From: a bacterium
GTDB taxonomy: Bacteria; Bacillota_I; Bacilli_A; RFN20; CAG-826
NCBI GenBank assembly: GCA_004561785.1
Contig: SFUB01000057.1
Location: 1-8,624, forward strand
DNA length: 8,624 bases
Reading direction: 5' to 3'
How positions within the stretch are numbered: the stretch's first letter is position 1; each line of letters begins with the position of its first letter. Shown here piece by piece: positions 1 through 7,300 of the stretch. The position numbers and the translations under genes are program-made. The notes under the pieces were generated by a model. The model was given only the letters and a program-made list of their open reading frames with translations. It searched no databases and was not told the DNA's origin.

Positions 1-596
1 AAACGAGGCAACACCCCTCCTCCTAGAGGCAGTCCTTGGAACATTCCCGACTCAACGGTCGGGAGGGTGAATTCATAGAAGCCGTCCCGTTCATAGAGGA
101 AAGGGCCTTTTTTATGGAAAGAAGATAGATCCGGAGCGGGATAGAAACTCGCCCATTTCTTCCCCAGGGCAAAGCTTGAGGAATAGGAAAAGCCGAGTTT
201 AGGCAAGGCGTCATGCTCTTCATCGGTCAAGGCCCACCCAGGGGCGCGATATCCTTTCACGGATACCCCCAGTCTCTCCTCAACCTCTTTTTTGCCTTTC
301 TCCGTGAGGGCAAGAAACCGCTCCAGCGAATAATTCGGCGCCAAGACATGCTCATAGCCGTGAAATCCGATCTCAAAGCCGGAGGCGATGGCTTTCCTAA
401 GGAAGGGGAGGTCTCTCTCCAACCGGGTGGACAAAACGAAAAGCGTCCCCTTGACGCCAAGTTCCCCGCAGAGGGAGAAGAACCTCTCTTCCCCGTCGAT
501 CGCCGAGGGAACCGCCTTTTTTTGGGCATCGGTTTTGAGGCAAAGGGCGTCGGAAAGCTCTTCGACATCGAAACTGAGAAACGCGACCTTTGCCAT
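1..596 (-). CDS. NodB-type polysaccharide deacetylase, C-terminus cut by window edge
   Basis: The reading frame is open from ATG at 596 to the left edge, giving about 198 residues with no stop. The protein has the carbohydrate esterase 4 (NodB) motifs in order: SFDVEE at residues 8-13 (D10 as likely catalytic base), HGYEH at 79-83 (two His metal ligands, usual form HxxxH) and RAPG at 117-120. A later stretch, FYEFTLPT followed by GLPLGGG, resembles the EPS-associated deacetylases of the XrtA/PEP-CTERM and DUF3473 type more than the peptidoglycan deacetylase PgdA. Members remove N-acetyl groups from amino sugars in surface polysaccharide. There is no signal peptide, as is common in this subgroup. 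ATG 596 places the first motif eight residues in, as expected. Upstream in frame there is only a TTG at 614 before a stop. No Shine-Dalgarno sequence is visible. The gene diverges from the lipoprotein at 721. Family assignment is firm, exact substrate unknown. Confidence 0.88.
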   Translation of the reverse strand, partial: MAKVAFLSFDVEELSDALCLKTDAQKKAVPSAIDGEERFFSLCGELGVKGTLFVLSTRLERDLPFLRKAIASGFEIGFHGYEHVLAPNYSLERFLALTEKGKKEVEERLGVSVKGYRAPGWALTDEEHDALPKLGFSYSSSFALGKKWASFYPAPDLSSFHKKGPFLYERDGFYEFTLPTVESGMFQGLPLGGGVLPR

Positions 597-720
597 AATG
601 AGGCTATTTTCCAAGGGATGGCTTCAAAAGGGAAGCCCGTTTTCTTTTATTTCGGGAGAAAAGACCGAATCCCCTTTAAGGATGGGTAGGAGGGACAACC
701 TCCAGAAAGAGAAAAGGAAC
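597..720. other. Divergent intergenic region between deacetylase and lipoprotein
   Basis: This 124-bp stretch must hold the promoters of both divergent genes, but I see no convincing -35/-10 pair for either direction. It contains the hairpin at 620-637 and an AGGAGG at 688-693 that faces no start codon at usable distance. GGAGG (689-693) pairs with CCTCC (699-703) around GACAA, so this AGGAGG may be masked in RNA. Closer to ATG 721 the leader is purine-rich: AGAAAGAG at 704-711 at good spacing, and AAGGA at 714-718 only two bases away. Confidence 0.5.
620..650 (+). terminator. Hairpin followed by T-rich tract in the divergent intergenic region
   Basis: GGCTTC (620-625) pairs perfectly with GAAGCC (632-637) around the six-base loop AAAAGG. 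It is followed on the plus strand by CG and a T-rich run. This is the form of a short intrinsic terminator reading rightward, but no plus-strand gene lies upstream of it. It could be an attenuator in the leader of the lipoprotein at 721, a stop for stray antisense transcription, or chance. On the minus strand it lies in the region just before the deacetylase start and has no T-run there. Confidence 0.3.
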
Positions 721-1746
721 ATGAAGAAAACAAGCAGCAAGAAAAAACAAGCAATCCTATTGATTGCCTCGGGAGCCCTATTGCTTGGGGCCGGCGGCCT
801 CGCCGCCTGCGCGATCCTGCAGAATAACCAGGGCGCTCAAGACGACGTCGGACAGGGCGATCAATCGATGGACGTCATCCGCAACGAGGGGATCGAGGTC
901 AAATTCCTCTCCAGCAAAACCAATTCCGACGGCACCTACTCCAAGACCTTCACCTACGCGATTGCTCCGCAAAGCGCGCCGCAAGAGGTGAAACTCACGT
1001 TGGCCTGGGCAAACTCAAGCAAGACCGAATCGGTCGCCGACTATGTGACCGCCACCAGCGATTCAAGCGTCAAGACCATCACGGTCACCTGCAAAAAAGC
1101 ATTCTCGACCGTGATCAATCTCAGCATCGAATCCACCGCCAGAGCGGGAGTCAAATCCACGGTAACTTTGAATTATGTGCAAAAGTGGCTTGGATGGCAG
1201 GACGCCGGGGAGGCTAAAGCCAAAAAGGAAGAGATCATCGGAGGCGGGAGCAACCCCACCAAAGTCGCCGATTATCTCGCCGCGATGGCAAGGCAAGAGA
1301 ACGCCCGCTACACTCCAAACTTATCCACGGTCTACACCAAAGCCTACCCCGATGGGGCGAACGCCCATTACGAGGTCACCTACAAAGGATATGCCCCTTA
1401 TGTTGGCGGATCTTCCGCTAGCGGCGGCACGATGGCTGCGATTTCCGACGCGATGGCGGAATTCCATGCCAATACCCGAGGCACCGTCTGGGTCTCCGAC
1501 ACCGCCTCGACGATGATTGCTCCCCTTGAGACCATCTACAGAAACCTCTCTTACGCGAGCCAGCGCGAGGTGAACGCGGGAGGCTACATGGGCTTAATCC
1601 GCACCTACTCGGTCAAAGCCACCCTCGGCTCTCAGGAAAAGACCTATGACGTGAGCTGGATTTTGAAGGCGGAAGTCAGGCAGTTCTCCACCTACGTCGA
1701 AGATATCTCCTCCATCACGGTCGAGGTCCCGAACATCGACTTCTGA
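721..1746 (+). CDS. Predicted lipoprotein with Ig-like domain, paralogue A
   Basis: A 341-residue protein of unknown function. The frame is open much further upstream, but ATG 721 is chosen because it begins a clear lipoprotein signal peptide: a Lys-rich n-region (residues 2-9), a hydrophobic stretch 11-26 and the lipobox LAAC at 27-30, giving a lipid-anchored Cys30. A short Gln/Asp-rich tether follows. Residues about 58-158 are rich in beta-type alternation and carry the element TVTCKKAF (121-128) and a terminal NY-x2-KWLG. I recall such a small Ig-like module from uncharacterised Bacillota proteins, but cannot confirm a family here. Residues 180-341 form a second domain without a recognised motif. 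The whole protein aligns with the next gene, including C-terminal APLE-x4-NL and GLIRTYSV elements. The gene is very likely cotranscribed with that paralogue across a 49-bp gap. It ends in TGA. A role as surface binding protein would be a guess. Confidence 0.85.
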   Translation: MKKTSSKKKQAILLIASGALLLGAGGLAACAILQNNQGAQDDVGQGDQSMDVIRNEGIEVKFLSSKTNSDGTYSKTFTYAIAPQSAPQEVKLTLAWANSSKTESVADYVTATSDSSVKTITVTCKKAFSTVINLSIESTARAGVKSTVTLNYVQKWLGWQDAGEAKAKKEEIIGGGSNPTKVADYLAAMARQENARYTPNLSTVYTKAYPDGANAHYEVTYKGYAPYVGGSSASGGTMAAISDAMAEFHANTRGTVWVSDTASTMIAPLETIYRNLSYASQREVNAGGYMGLIRTYSVKATLGSQEKTYDVSWILKAEVRQFSTYVEDISSITVEVPNIDF

Positions 1747-1758
1747 TCGGAACGAAAA

Positions 1759-1783
1759 GGGGGCCTGGGTCATCTAGGCCCCC
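1759..1783 (+). other. Strong intercistronic hairpin between the paralogous lipoprotein genes
   Basis: GGGGGCCT (1759-1766) and AGGCCCCC (1776-1783) form a perfect eight-base stem around a nine-base loop. On the plus strand no T-run follows. Instead the ribosome binding site AAAGGA (1785-1790) of the next gene begins one base past the stem, so the hairpin may act as an mRNA processing or stability element, or limit ribosome access to the second cistron. Read on the minus strand the same stem is followed by TTTTCGTT, a plausible weak intrinsic terminator for transcripts arriving from the convergent gene. Confidence 0.7.
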
Positions 1784-1795
1784 GAAAGGAATCCC

Positions 1796-2635
1796 ATGAA
1801 CAAAAAGCCCCTTGTCCTTTTATTGCCATTTCTTTGCTTCTCCTGCGCGGAGTCCAAGCAAAGCGAGGAGAGCGCCGAACAAGCCAAGGCCCAGGCGATT
1901 CAATTGCGCCTAGCCTCTCAAAGCGAGGGCAACGTACGCACCTTGTCCTACCAAATCTATCCGGTGACCAGCTCTCAAAAGGTTGACCTTCAGCTTCTTT
2001 TCGCCGACGGAAGCGACGTCTCCAGTTGCCTTACCGCCGTCGCGGAGGAATCCACCCGGACCGTGACTTTGACTTGCCAGAAAGCCTTCTCCAAGGAAGC
2101 TAAGCTGACTTTGTATTCGAGCCTTGACCATCGAGTCCAGGCCACAGCCTCCATCAATTACACCAAAAAGCTGCTGGGCATCTCTTCTTCTGCTTCCTCT
2201 TGGCGCACCGAGCTCACGAACGGCTCCTCCTTCCCAGAAAGCGAGCCCGAGAAGAAAGCCAAGGAGTTCTACTCGCCGGAGTTCTCCGAATACAGCAAAG
2301 TCTCCAACCCTTCCGAAGAGGTCGTCATGAAGGTGGAGAAGGACATCATCGCCCCCTTCAAAAACGGAAAATACAGCAAATACGGAAACATCGATCAAAG
2401 CAGCACGACTCTCCGGGATTGCCCCGTCGGGGCCCCTTTGCTCTCCTACTTCAGCAATCTCTACAAAAGCTTCAGCAAGGAGGAGAAAAAAGCCGTCAAC
2501 GCCTTCGGACGCTGGGGCCTATACCGTTATTATAAAGTCACCATGTCCTATAACGGGGCGAGTTACGAAAAGGCGATGCTCCACGTGATCAGTTTCAGCG
2601 TGAACGCCCTTCCCGGCTACGATCCCACCGTTTAA
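1796..2635 (+). CDS. Predicted lipoprotein with Ig-like domain, paralogue B
   Basis: A 279-residue protein of unknown function and a paralogue of the gene before it. ATG 1796 has a good ribosome binding site, AAAGGA, five bases upstream. The signal peptide is short (Lys 3-4, hydrophobic 6-16) and ends at Cys17. The lipobox LCFSC is atypical because Cys stands at -3 and Phe at -2, so lipidation is likely but less certain than in paralogue A. A Ser/Glu/Lys/Gln-rich linker covers 19-33. Residues about 34-128 match the Ig-like domain of paralogue A, with TLTCQKAF at 91-98 and a terminal NY-x3-LLG. The linker 130-160 is Ser/Glu-rich. The C-terminal part shares APLLSYFSNL (213-222), NAFGRWGLYRYYKVT (235-249) and following positions with paralogue A. 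Its stop codon overlaps that of the convergent metallophosphatase. No catalytic motif is seen. Confidence 0.85.
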   Translation: MNKKPLVLLLPFLCFSCAESKQSEESAEQAKAQAIQLRLASQSEGNVRTLSYQIYPVTSSQKVDLQLLFADGSDVSSCLTAVAEESTRTVTLTCQKAFSKEAKLTLYSSLDHRVQATASINYTKKLLGISSSASSWRTELTNGSSFPESEPEKKAKEFYSPEFSEYSKVSNPSEEVVMKVEKDIIAPFKNGKYSKYGNIDQSSTTLRDCPVGAPLLSYFSNLYKSFSKEEKKAVNAFGRWGLYRYYKVTMSYNGASYEKAMLHVISFSVNALPGYDPTV

Positions 2636-2645
2636 AAAGAAACGG
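2628..2645. terminator. Small inverted repeat at the overlapping stop codons
   Basis: CCGTTT (2628-2633) and AAACGG (2640-2645) form a six-base stem with an AAAAAG loop, placed exactly over the two opposing TAA stop codons (2633-2635 plus, 2632-2634 minus). It is the only symmetric structure at the convergent junction. It lacks a T-run after the stem on either strand, so a role as a bidirectional terminator is weakly supported. Confidence 0.3.
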
Positions 2646-4272
2646 CCCTCTCAAGGTTAAAGCGGTTGTAACGGGGGTTCGAGAAGGTGTACTCCGTGGA
2701 ATTGAGGCTCACTCCGTTTCGGATGGCGTCGGCCAGGATCTCGCGATATAGACGAGGCGTATCCCCGTCTTTTAAAGTGCCTAGCACCGATCCGCTCGGG
2801 AAATAATCGTAGACGCGTTGGAGGTTTTGATGCAGAGCGACGTAATCGATGACGGCGATTTTATAGGTGCCATTCGTAGAGAAGGCCGCTTCGCGGTTTC
2901 TGGCGACATAGTTATGACGGGCCTCGTTGATGATGTCGCTTCCCGAGGCTTCGAGGATATAGATTTCATTGTCGAAGGGGAAGGACTCAAAGAGGGCGCT
3001 ATAGGTCAAAGTGCCGCTATCAAGGCCTTTTCTAGCGACGTTGACCATGGCCAAATCGACTTCGAAACCGCGATCAAGCGCTTCGTGGAGAACCGCTCCA
3101 GCCATGAGGTTCGGCGCTTCTAATTTGTTTCCGAAAGAACCCTTCACGGTTCCTAGGACTTCTTTCCCGATGGGGTCGGTGGCTTCGGCGTAGGAACTCA
3201 CAAGCTCATGGATTTCCGAATCGATCTCGGATTCTTTCATCATATCGGGATAGATGGTCTCTAATTTCGCTTTGACGTCGCCGTTTGGCTCCACGGTGAG
3301 ATAGACGTGGCTCAGGTCCTCGCCCTTGTCGTTATTCTGGGTGAACAAGACGCCGTTTTCGAAGGTGTTCTCATGGGTATGGGTATGTGCGCACAGGACG
3401 AGGTCGACGTATCTTTTGTTGCTCACCGAGGAGACCGAGGTGATGTTTTGCCCGAGCAAGCCCGATTGGGGACCATGGTGGCTTACGATGACGACGTCGC
3501 ATTTTTCTTCCGTCCGGAGTTTGTCCGAGAGGGAGCAAATGATCGGGACGGGATCTTTGAAGGTCAAATCCGCGACATTCTGGGAAGAGACTGAGGTGAT
3601 CTGGGCACTGCCGATGGTGCCGATGATGCCGACCTTGAGGCCGTTGTCGGCGATCGTAACCGCGTATTCGCCGCCGAGGTCGCTTTGCTGGATCTTTCCA
3701 GGGGCCGTTCCGCTGAAATCGTAGAGATTCGCCGAGAGGAAGGGGGTTTGGTAGCCGTCTTTCCCTTTTCTGCTTTTGTTGTCGCGAATCGCCTGTTTCC
3801 CCCAGTCGAACTCATGGTTTCCCAAAGAGAAGGCGTCGAAATGGGCCGCATTCATGACGTCGGTGAGGAGATGGCCGCGATTGTAATTGCTTTCCAAAGA
3901 GCCTTGGAACATGTCGCCGGAGGAGATGAGCAAAGCCCCCTCCTTCTCTTTCCTTTGCTTCAGATAGCTGCCCAAGATCTCGATTCCGGGGTACCCATCC
4001 TCTTCCTTGACTTGGCCATGGAAATCATTGATCGCGTAGACATCCAAGGCGCGGCTCTCCATGACCGAGGATGAGAGCTCTTCGGAAACGCCGCTTTCAG
4101 AGGAAGCGATTTCTAATGACGATGAGGCCTCATCCAAACTAGAAGAGGATTCATCGGCGATGCTTCCGGAAGCCGAAGAAGATTCTTCAAAAGAATCCGT
4201 AGTACTTTGACCAGAAAGCAAAGAGCATCCCGCAAGAAGGGGAAGCAAGAAAAGGAAAGGAAGTTTTCTCAT
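2632..4272 (-). CDS. Lipoprotein metallophosphatase of the UshA/5'-nucleotidase family
   Basis: A 546-residue surface lipoprotein. The signal peptide (residues 1-15) ends in the lipobox LAGC with Cys16. Residues 23-73 form a Ser/Glu-rich, low-complexity tether. The calcineurin-like metallophosphatase domain (about 75-330) has all the metal motifs: NDFHG 82-86 (D83, H85), SSGDMFQGS 117-125 (D120), GNHEFDWG 151-158 (N152, H153), SHHG 264-267 and AHTHT 295-299, where the usual Gly is Ala. Such enzymes hydrolyse nucleotides or related phosphoesters outside the cell with two metal ions. The C-terminal domain (about 365-546) is recognisable by LTYSALFESFPFDNEI (422-437), but the usual GGIR signature is replaced by NVARKG (411-416) and the GGDGF-type substrate loop is not seen, so the substrate may not be a nucleotide. 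The start has no Shine-Dalgarno sequence, while TAGAAT lies six bases upstream. It follows the c-di-GMP gene by 41 bp. Confidence 0.92.
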   Translation of the reverse strand: MRKLPFLFLLPLLAGCSLLSGQSTTDSFEESSSASGSIADESSSSLDEASSSLEIASSESGVSEELSSSVMESRALDVYAINDFHGQVKEEDGYPGIEILGSYLKQRKEKEGALLISSGDMFQGSLESNYNRGHLLTDVMNAAHFDAFSLGNHEFDWGKQAIRDNKSRKGKDGYQTPFLSANLYDFSGTAPGKIQQSDLGGEYAVTIADNGLKVGIIGTIGSAQITSVSSQNVADLTFKDPVPIICSLSDKLRTEEKCDVVIVSHHGPQSGLLGQNITSVSSVSNKRYVDLVLCAHTHTHENTFENGVLFTQNNDKGEDLSHVYLTVEPNGDVKAKLETIYPDMMKESEIDSEIHELVSSYAEATDPIGKEVLGTVKGSFGNKLEAPNLMAGAVLHEALDRGFEVDLAMVNVARKGLDSGTLTYSALFESFPFDNEIYILEASGSDIINEARHNYVARNREAAFSTNGTYKIAVIDYVALHQNLQRVYDYFPSGSVLGTLKDGDTPRLYREILADAIRNGVSLNSTEYTFSNPRYNRFNLERAVSF

Positions 4273-4278
4273 GAAGCG

Positions 4279-4284
4279 ATTCTA
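4279..4284 (-). promoter_or_regulatory. Candidate -10 element directly before the metallophosphatase start
   Basis: On the minus strand TAGAAT, within TATAGAAT, ends six bases before ATG 4272. If used as a -10 box, transcription would begin at or within a base of the ATG, giving a leaderless message. This fits the absence of a Shine-Dalgarno sequence. No matching -35 hexamer is seen at 17 bases, which lowers confidence. The alternative is simple read-through from the gene upstream. Confidence 0.4.
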
Positions 4285-4313
4285 TAGGAAAAAGAGGGAA
4301 GGGGCTAGGAAAA

Positions 4314-7300
4314 CTACCTTCCGACGATCGTCGATTTGCCCGTTTTCTTGCCTTCGTAAAGCAAGACGTCGCAGGAAGAGACGCAAGCGAGGAAGCTTTC
4401 GTCATCCTGGAAGGTGACTTCCTGGAATCCGGCGGTGAAGGATATCTTCTCCTTGCCGCCGAAAAATCCGCCTAAGGACGCTTCGAAGACGCCGACCCTC
4501 CGCTCGAAGGAGACCCGGTCCTCGGCCTTGATCACCAAGAACTCATCTCCGCCGAAACGGTACACCTCTTCGGCCCCAAAGGAATCCCGGAGGGCAGAGG
4601 CGAAGGAGGCGAGTAGCTCATCGCCCTTCTCGTGCCCATAGGTATCGTTCCAATGCTTAAAGTCATCGATATCGAGGACCATTATGAAAACCGGGGACCC
4701 GTAGTAACGATTTTTGTCGAGATTCAAGGCGAAGCGGTTCCTCGTTTTGGTCAAAGGATCGATCGTGGCGAGTTTGAGCATCCGCAGGAAGAGGAGGTAC
4801 ATGACGATCTCGAGGAATAAAGAGATGAGGATCGTCACAGTTTGCGTGGTCCAATAGAGCGAAGTGAGATCGGATTTAACGAAAGAAGCGTATTCGCTCC
4901 CCAGGCAAGGGAAGAAAACGATCATCAGGGTCAGGGCGGAAAAGCTCGTCGCCAAGAGGACCAGGGTTTTGATCGGACCGAGGCGGAAGGAGGCGAAGAT
5001 ATAAAGCAGGGTGATCGAATAGGTGAGACTCATCGACCCAAGCTGGTAGTCTTGCCACGAGAAGAGGACGGACAGGAAGCAGGAAAGGGAAAGATAGATC
5101 CCAAGCAGGACGGAGAAGAAACGGTGGCTTGCTCGGATTTCCCCCGTACGAACAAGAAGGGCGTAGACCAAGGCGAATAAGGAAACCCCAAGATAGAGGC
5201 CGAAGCCGATGTAACGGGGGAGGATGTATCCGGGAACCTGATAGAGGTCCATCCCGGCGGGGGCTACGGACAATCGGGTCCCCAGGAAAGACAAAACCGC
5301 GAAAAGGAGAAGGAAGAACGGGGCTCCAAAGCAAAGGAAGCCGCAATTGTAGGATTCGATGCATTCTCTTTCAGCCAAGGAAGGGGCACCCCGCCAGGAA
5401 AAGGGTTTCAATAGTTTTTGCTTTTTCGGAGCTTTCTTCTTCGGCTTCTTTAGCAAAGAGGACAGGCGAGGGGAAAGCAGATGGGCCAATTCTTTTAAAA
5501 CAATGAGGGCGTCTTCTTTCTTTTCCTTGGGGCAACCTACCAAAGCGAAATAGCCAACCCTGCCGCTCCCTTCGGCGAAAGGCAGAAGCAGGATTGCTCC
5601 CTTGAAGCCCCGGATCCCCATAGGGCTCATTTTGGAATCCCAATAGCCTTTCTCGGCAAAATCGCTTTGGCAGGCGGAGAGAAACTCGCCACTCAGGCGC
5701 CGAGGCAAAGAAGAAGATTTCGCGGAAGAGAAAAGGAGGCAGCCATCCCCGGAGGGGAGATATAGCCCGGCATTAGAGCAATCAAGCCCTTTGCAGACCT
5801 TTTCGAAGACTTCCTTGAGGCAAGAGAGGCCGTTTTCTTTCGCAAGAAGCGAGGAGATCCGATAAAGAAGATCATTCCCGCCAAGGATGTCTCTGGCCTT
5901 GAGCTCAGAGAATTCTTCTGGAGACAAGCCGAACAAGCGGCAGGAGAACACGTCTTTCTTCTCTTGGTCCGGGAAGCAAACGTAGGCCACCTCCTCCTCG
6001 ATTGAATTCAAATAAGTGGCCCCGTGGATGGGTTTGTTCTGGGCTAGGCACTGCTCGGCGGAAGAAAGCCAGACGCGGTTGAAATCAGGGGCGACCTCCG
6101 AAAGGGCCCTAGACGTCATCCTCTTCCGGGTCTCCTCGGAGAGGAACGGGCTGCTGGAGAAGCAATTCAAGAAAAAGATATCCACGGGTTTGCCCGAATC
6201 GTCGCGGAGCAATTTGGCTTCGAAGGCGGTTGGGAAGGAGGCGTCTTCCGCGGAGGACTCGGCGCAGGGCTCAAGATCCACAAAGATCGCATAGGAGGGA
6301 TTGAGGTCTGTTTTGCGGGCGATTTCCGTCACCGTCGCCTGGAAAAAAGGCATGTTCTCCTCGGCGAAGCTCGTGGATTCGGGCTTGCCGGAGGCGATGC
6401 AGCGTTCAACGGTTGCGATGAAGGAAGACGGGGCGGGCTTCAAGAAGGGAAGCTTGGTCTTGGAGAAGCTGGAAAGGTTGATGGCTTGGGTTTTCTCAAG
6501 ATATGCGCGGTAATCCGAGGTCGCCCGGAGGAGATGGAAATTTCCGTTCTGATATTCCAAAATGCCGGCGATCTTGCCTTGGATTTTCCTTTCTAGGCAC
6601 GCGGGATGAAACAGGCTATATTCCCCCACCGTTTGATAATAGGGGGCCTCTTCTTTGCTCTCGCGGAGGAATTTGCCCTTCGCCATCAAGATTTGGCCTA
6701 GAGACGAAGGTTTTTGGAAATAGAACCCTTGGAGGCGGTCGCAGCCATGGTTTTGCAGGAAGATCATTTGCTCGCGGGTTTCGACGCCTTCGCAGAGGGT
6801 GTCGATGCGGAGGTTCTGAGCCATTTCCAGAAGCGAAGCCATTAGAGGCGCGCTTTTGGGGTTGGTGGAGAACGACTTCATGAACTTCATGTCGAATTTG
6901 ACGAGGTCGAAGTCGAAATCGGTGAGGACGTTGAGCGAGGAATAGCCGGACCCGAAATCGTCCATCCAAACTTTGAATCCGGCTTCGTGGAAGCGGGAGA
7001 TCTGCTTGGAGATGAATGTCGGCGCGGTCCCGGCGACGGCTTCCGTGATTTCCACGGCGATCAAAGAGGGGGGATAGCCGGCTTCGGAGAGGGTTTTTCT
7101 GATCTCCTCCACCATGTCGATCTTCTCGAAATCGAAACGGGACAGATTGATGGATACGGGGACCAAGGGGACCCCGGCTTGCTGCTTGGTTTTGAAGTCG
7201 CGCACGATGAGCTCGACGATCCGGAGGTCCACTTTGTAAAGCAGATGGGCTTCCTCTAGATATGGGATGAAGTCCTTGGGCTCGATGACTCCGAGGGCGG

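Noticed and set aside
213..689. Plus-strand open frame of 158 codons across the deacetylase
   Set aside because: The minus strand encodes an intact NodB domain with all motifs here; this frame shows no family features and is its antisense shadow.
388..720. N-terminal extension of the lipoprotein A frame
   Set aside because: It overlaps the deacetylase gene in antisense, and ATG 721 alone gives a proper lipoprotein signal peptide.
1744..1746. TGA as a possible tryptophan codon (mycoplasma code)
   Set aside because: Read-through would run into a hairpin and the ribosome binding site of the next gene, and Trp is encoded by TGG in all genes.
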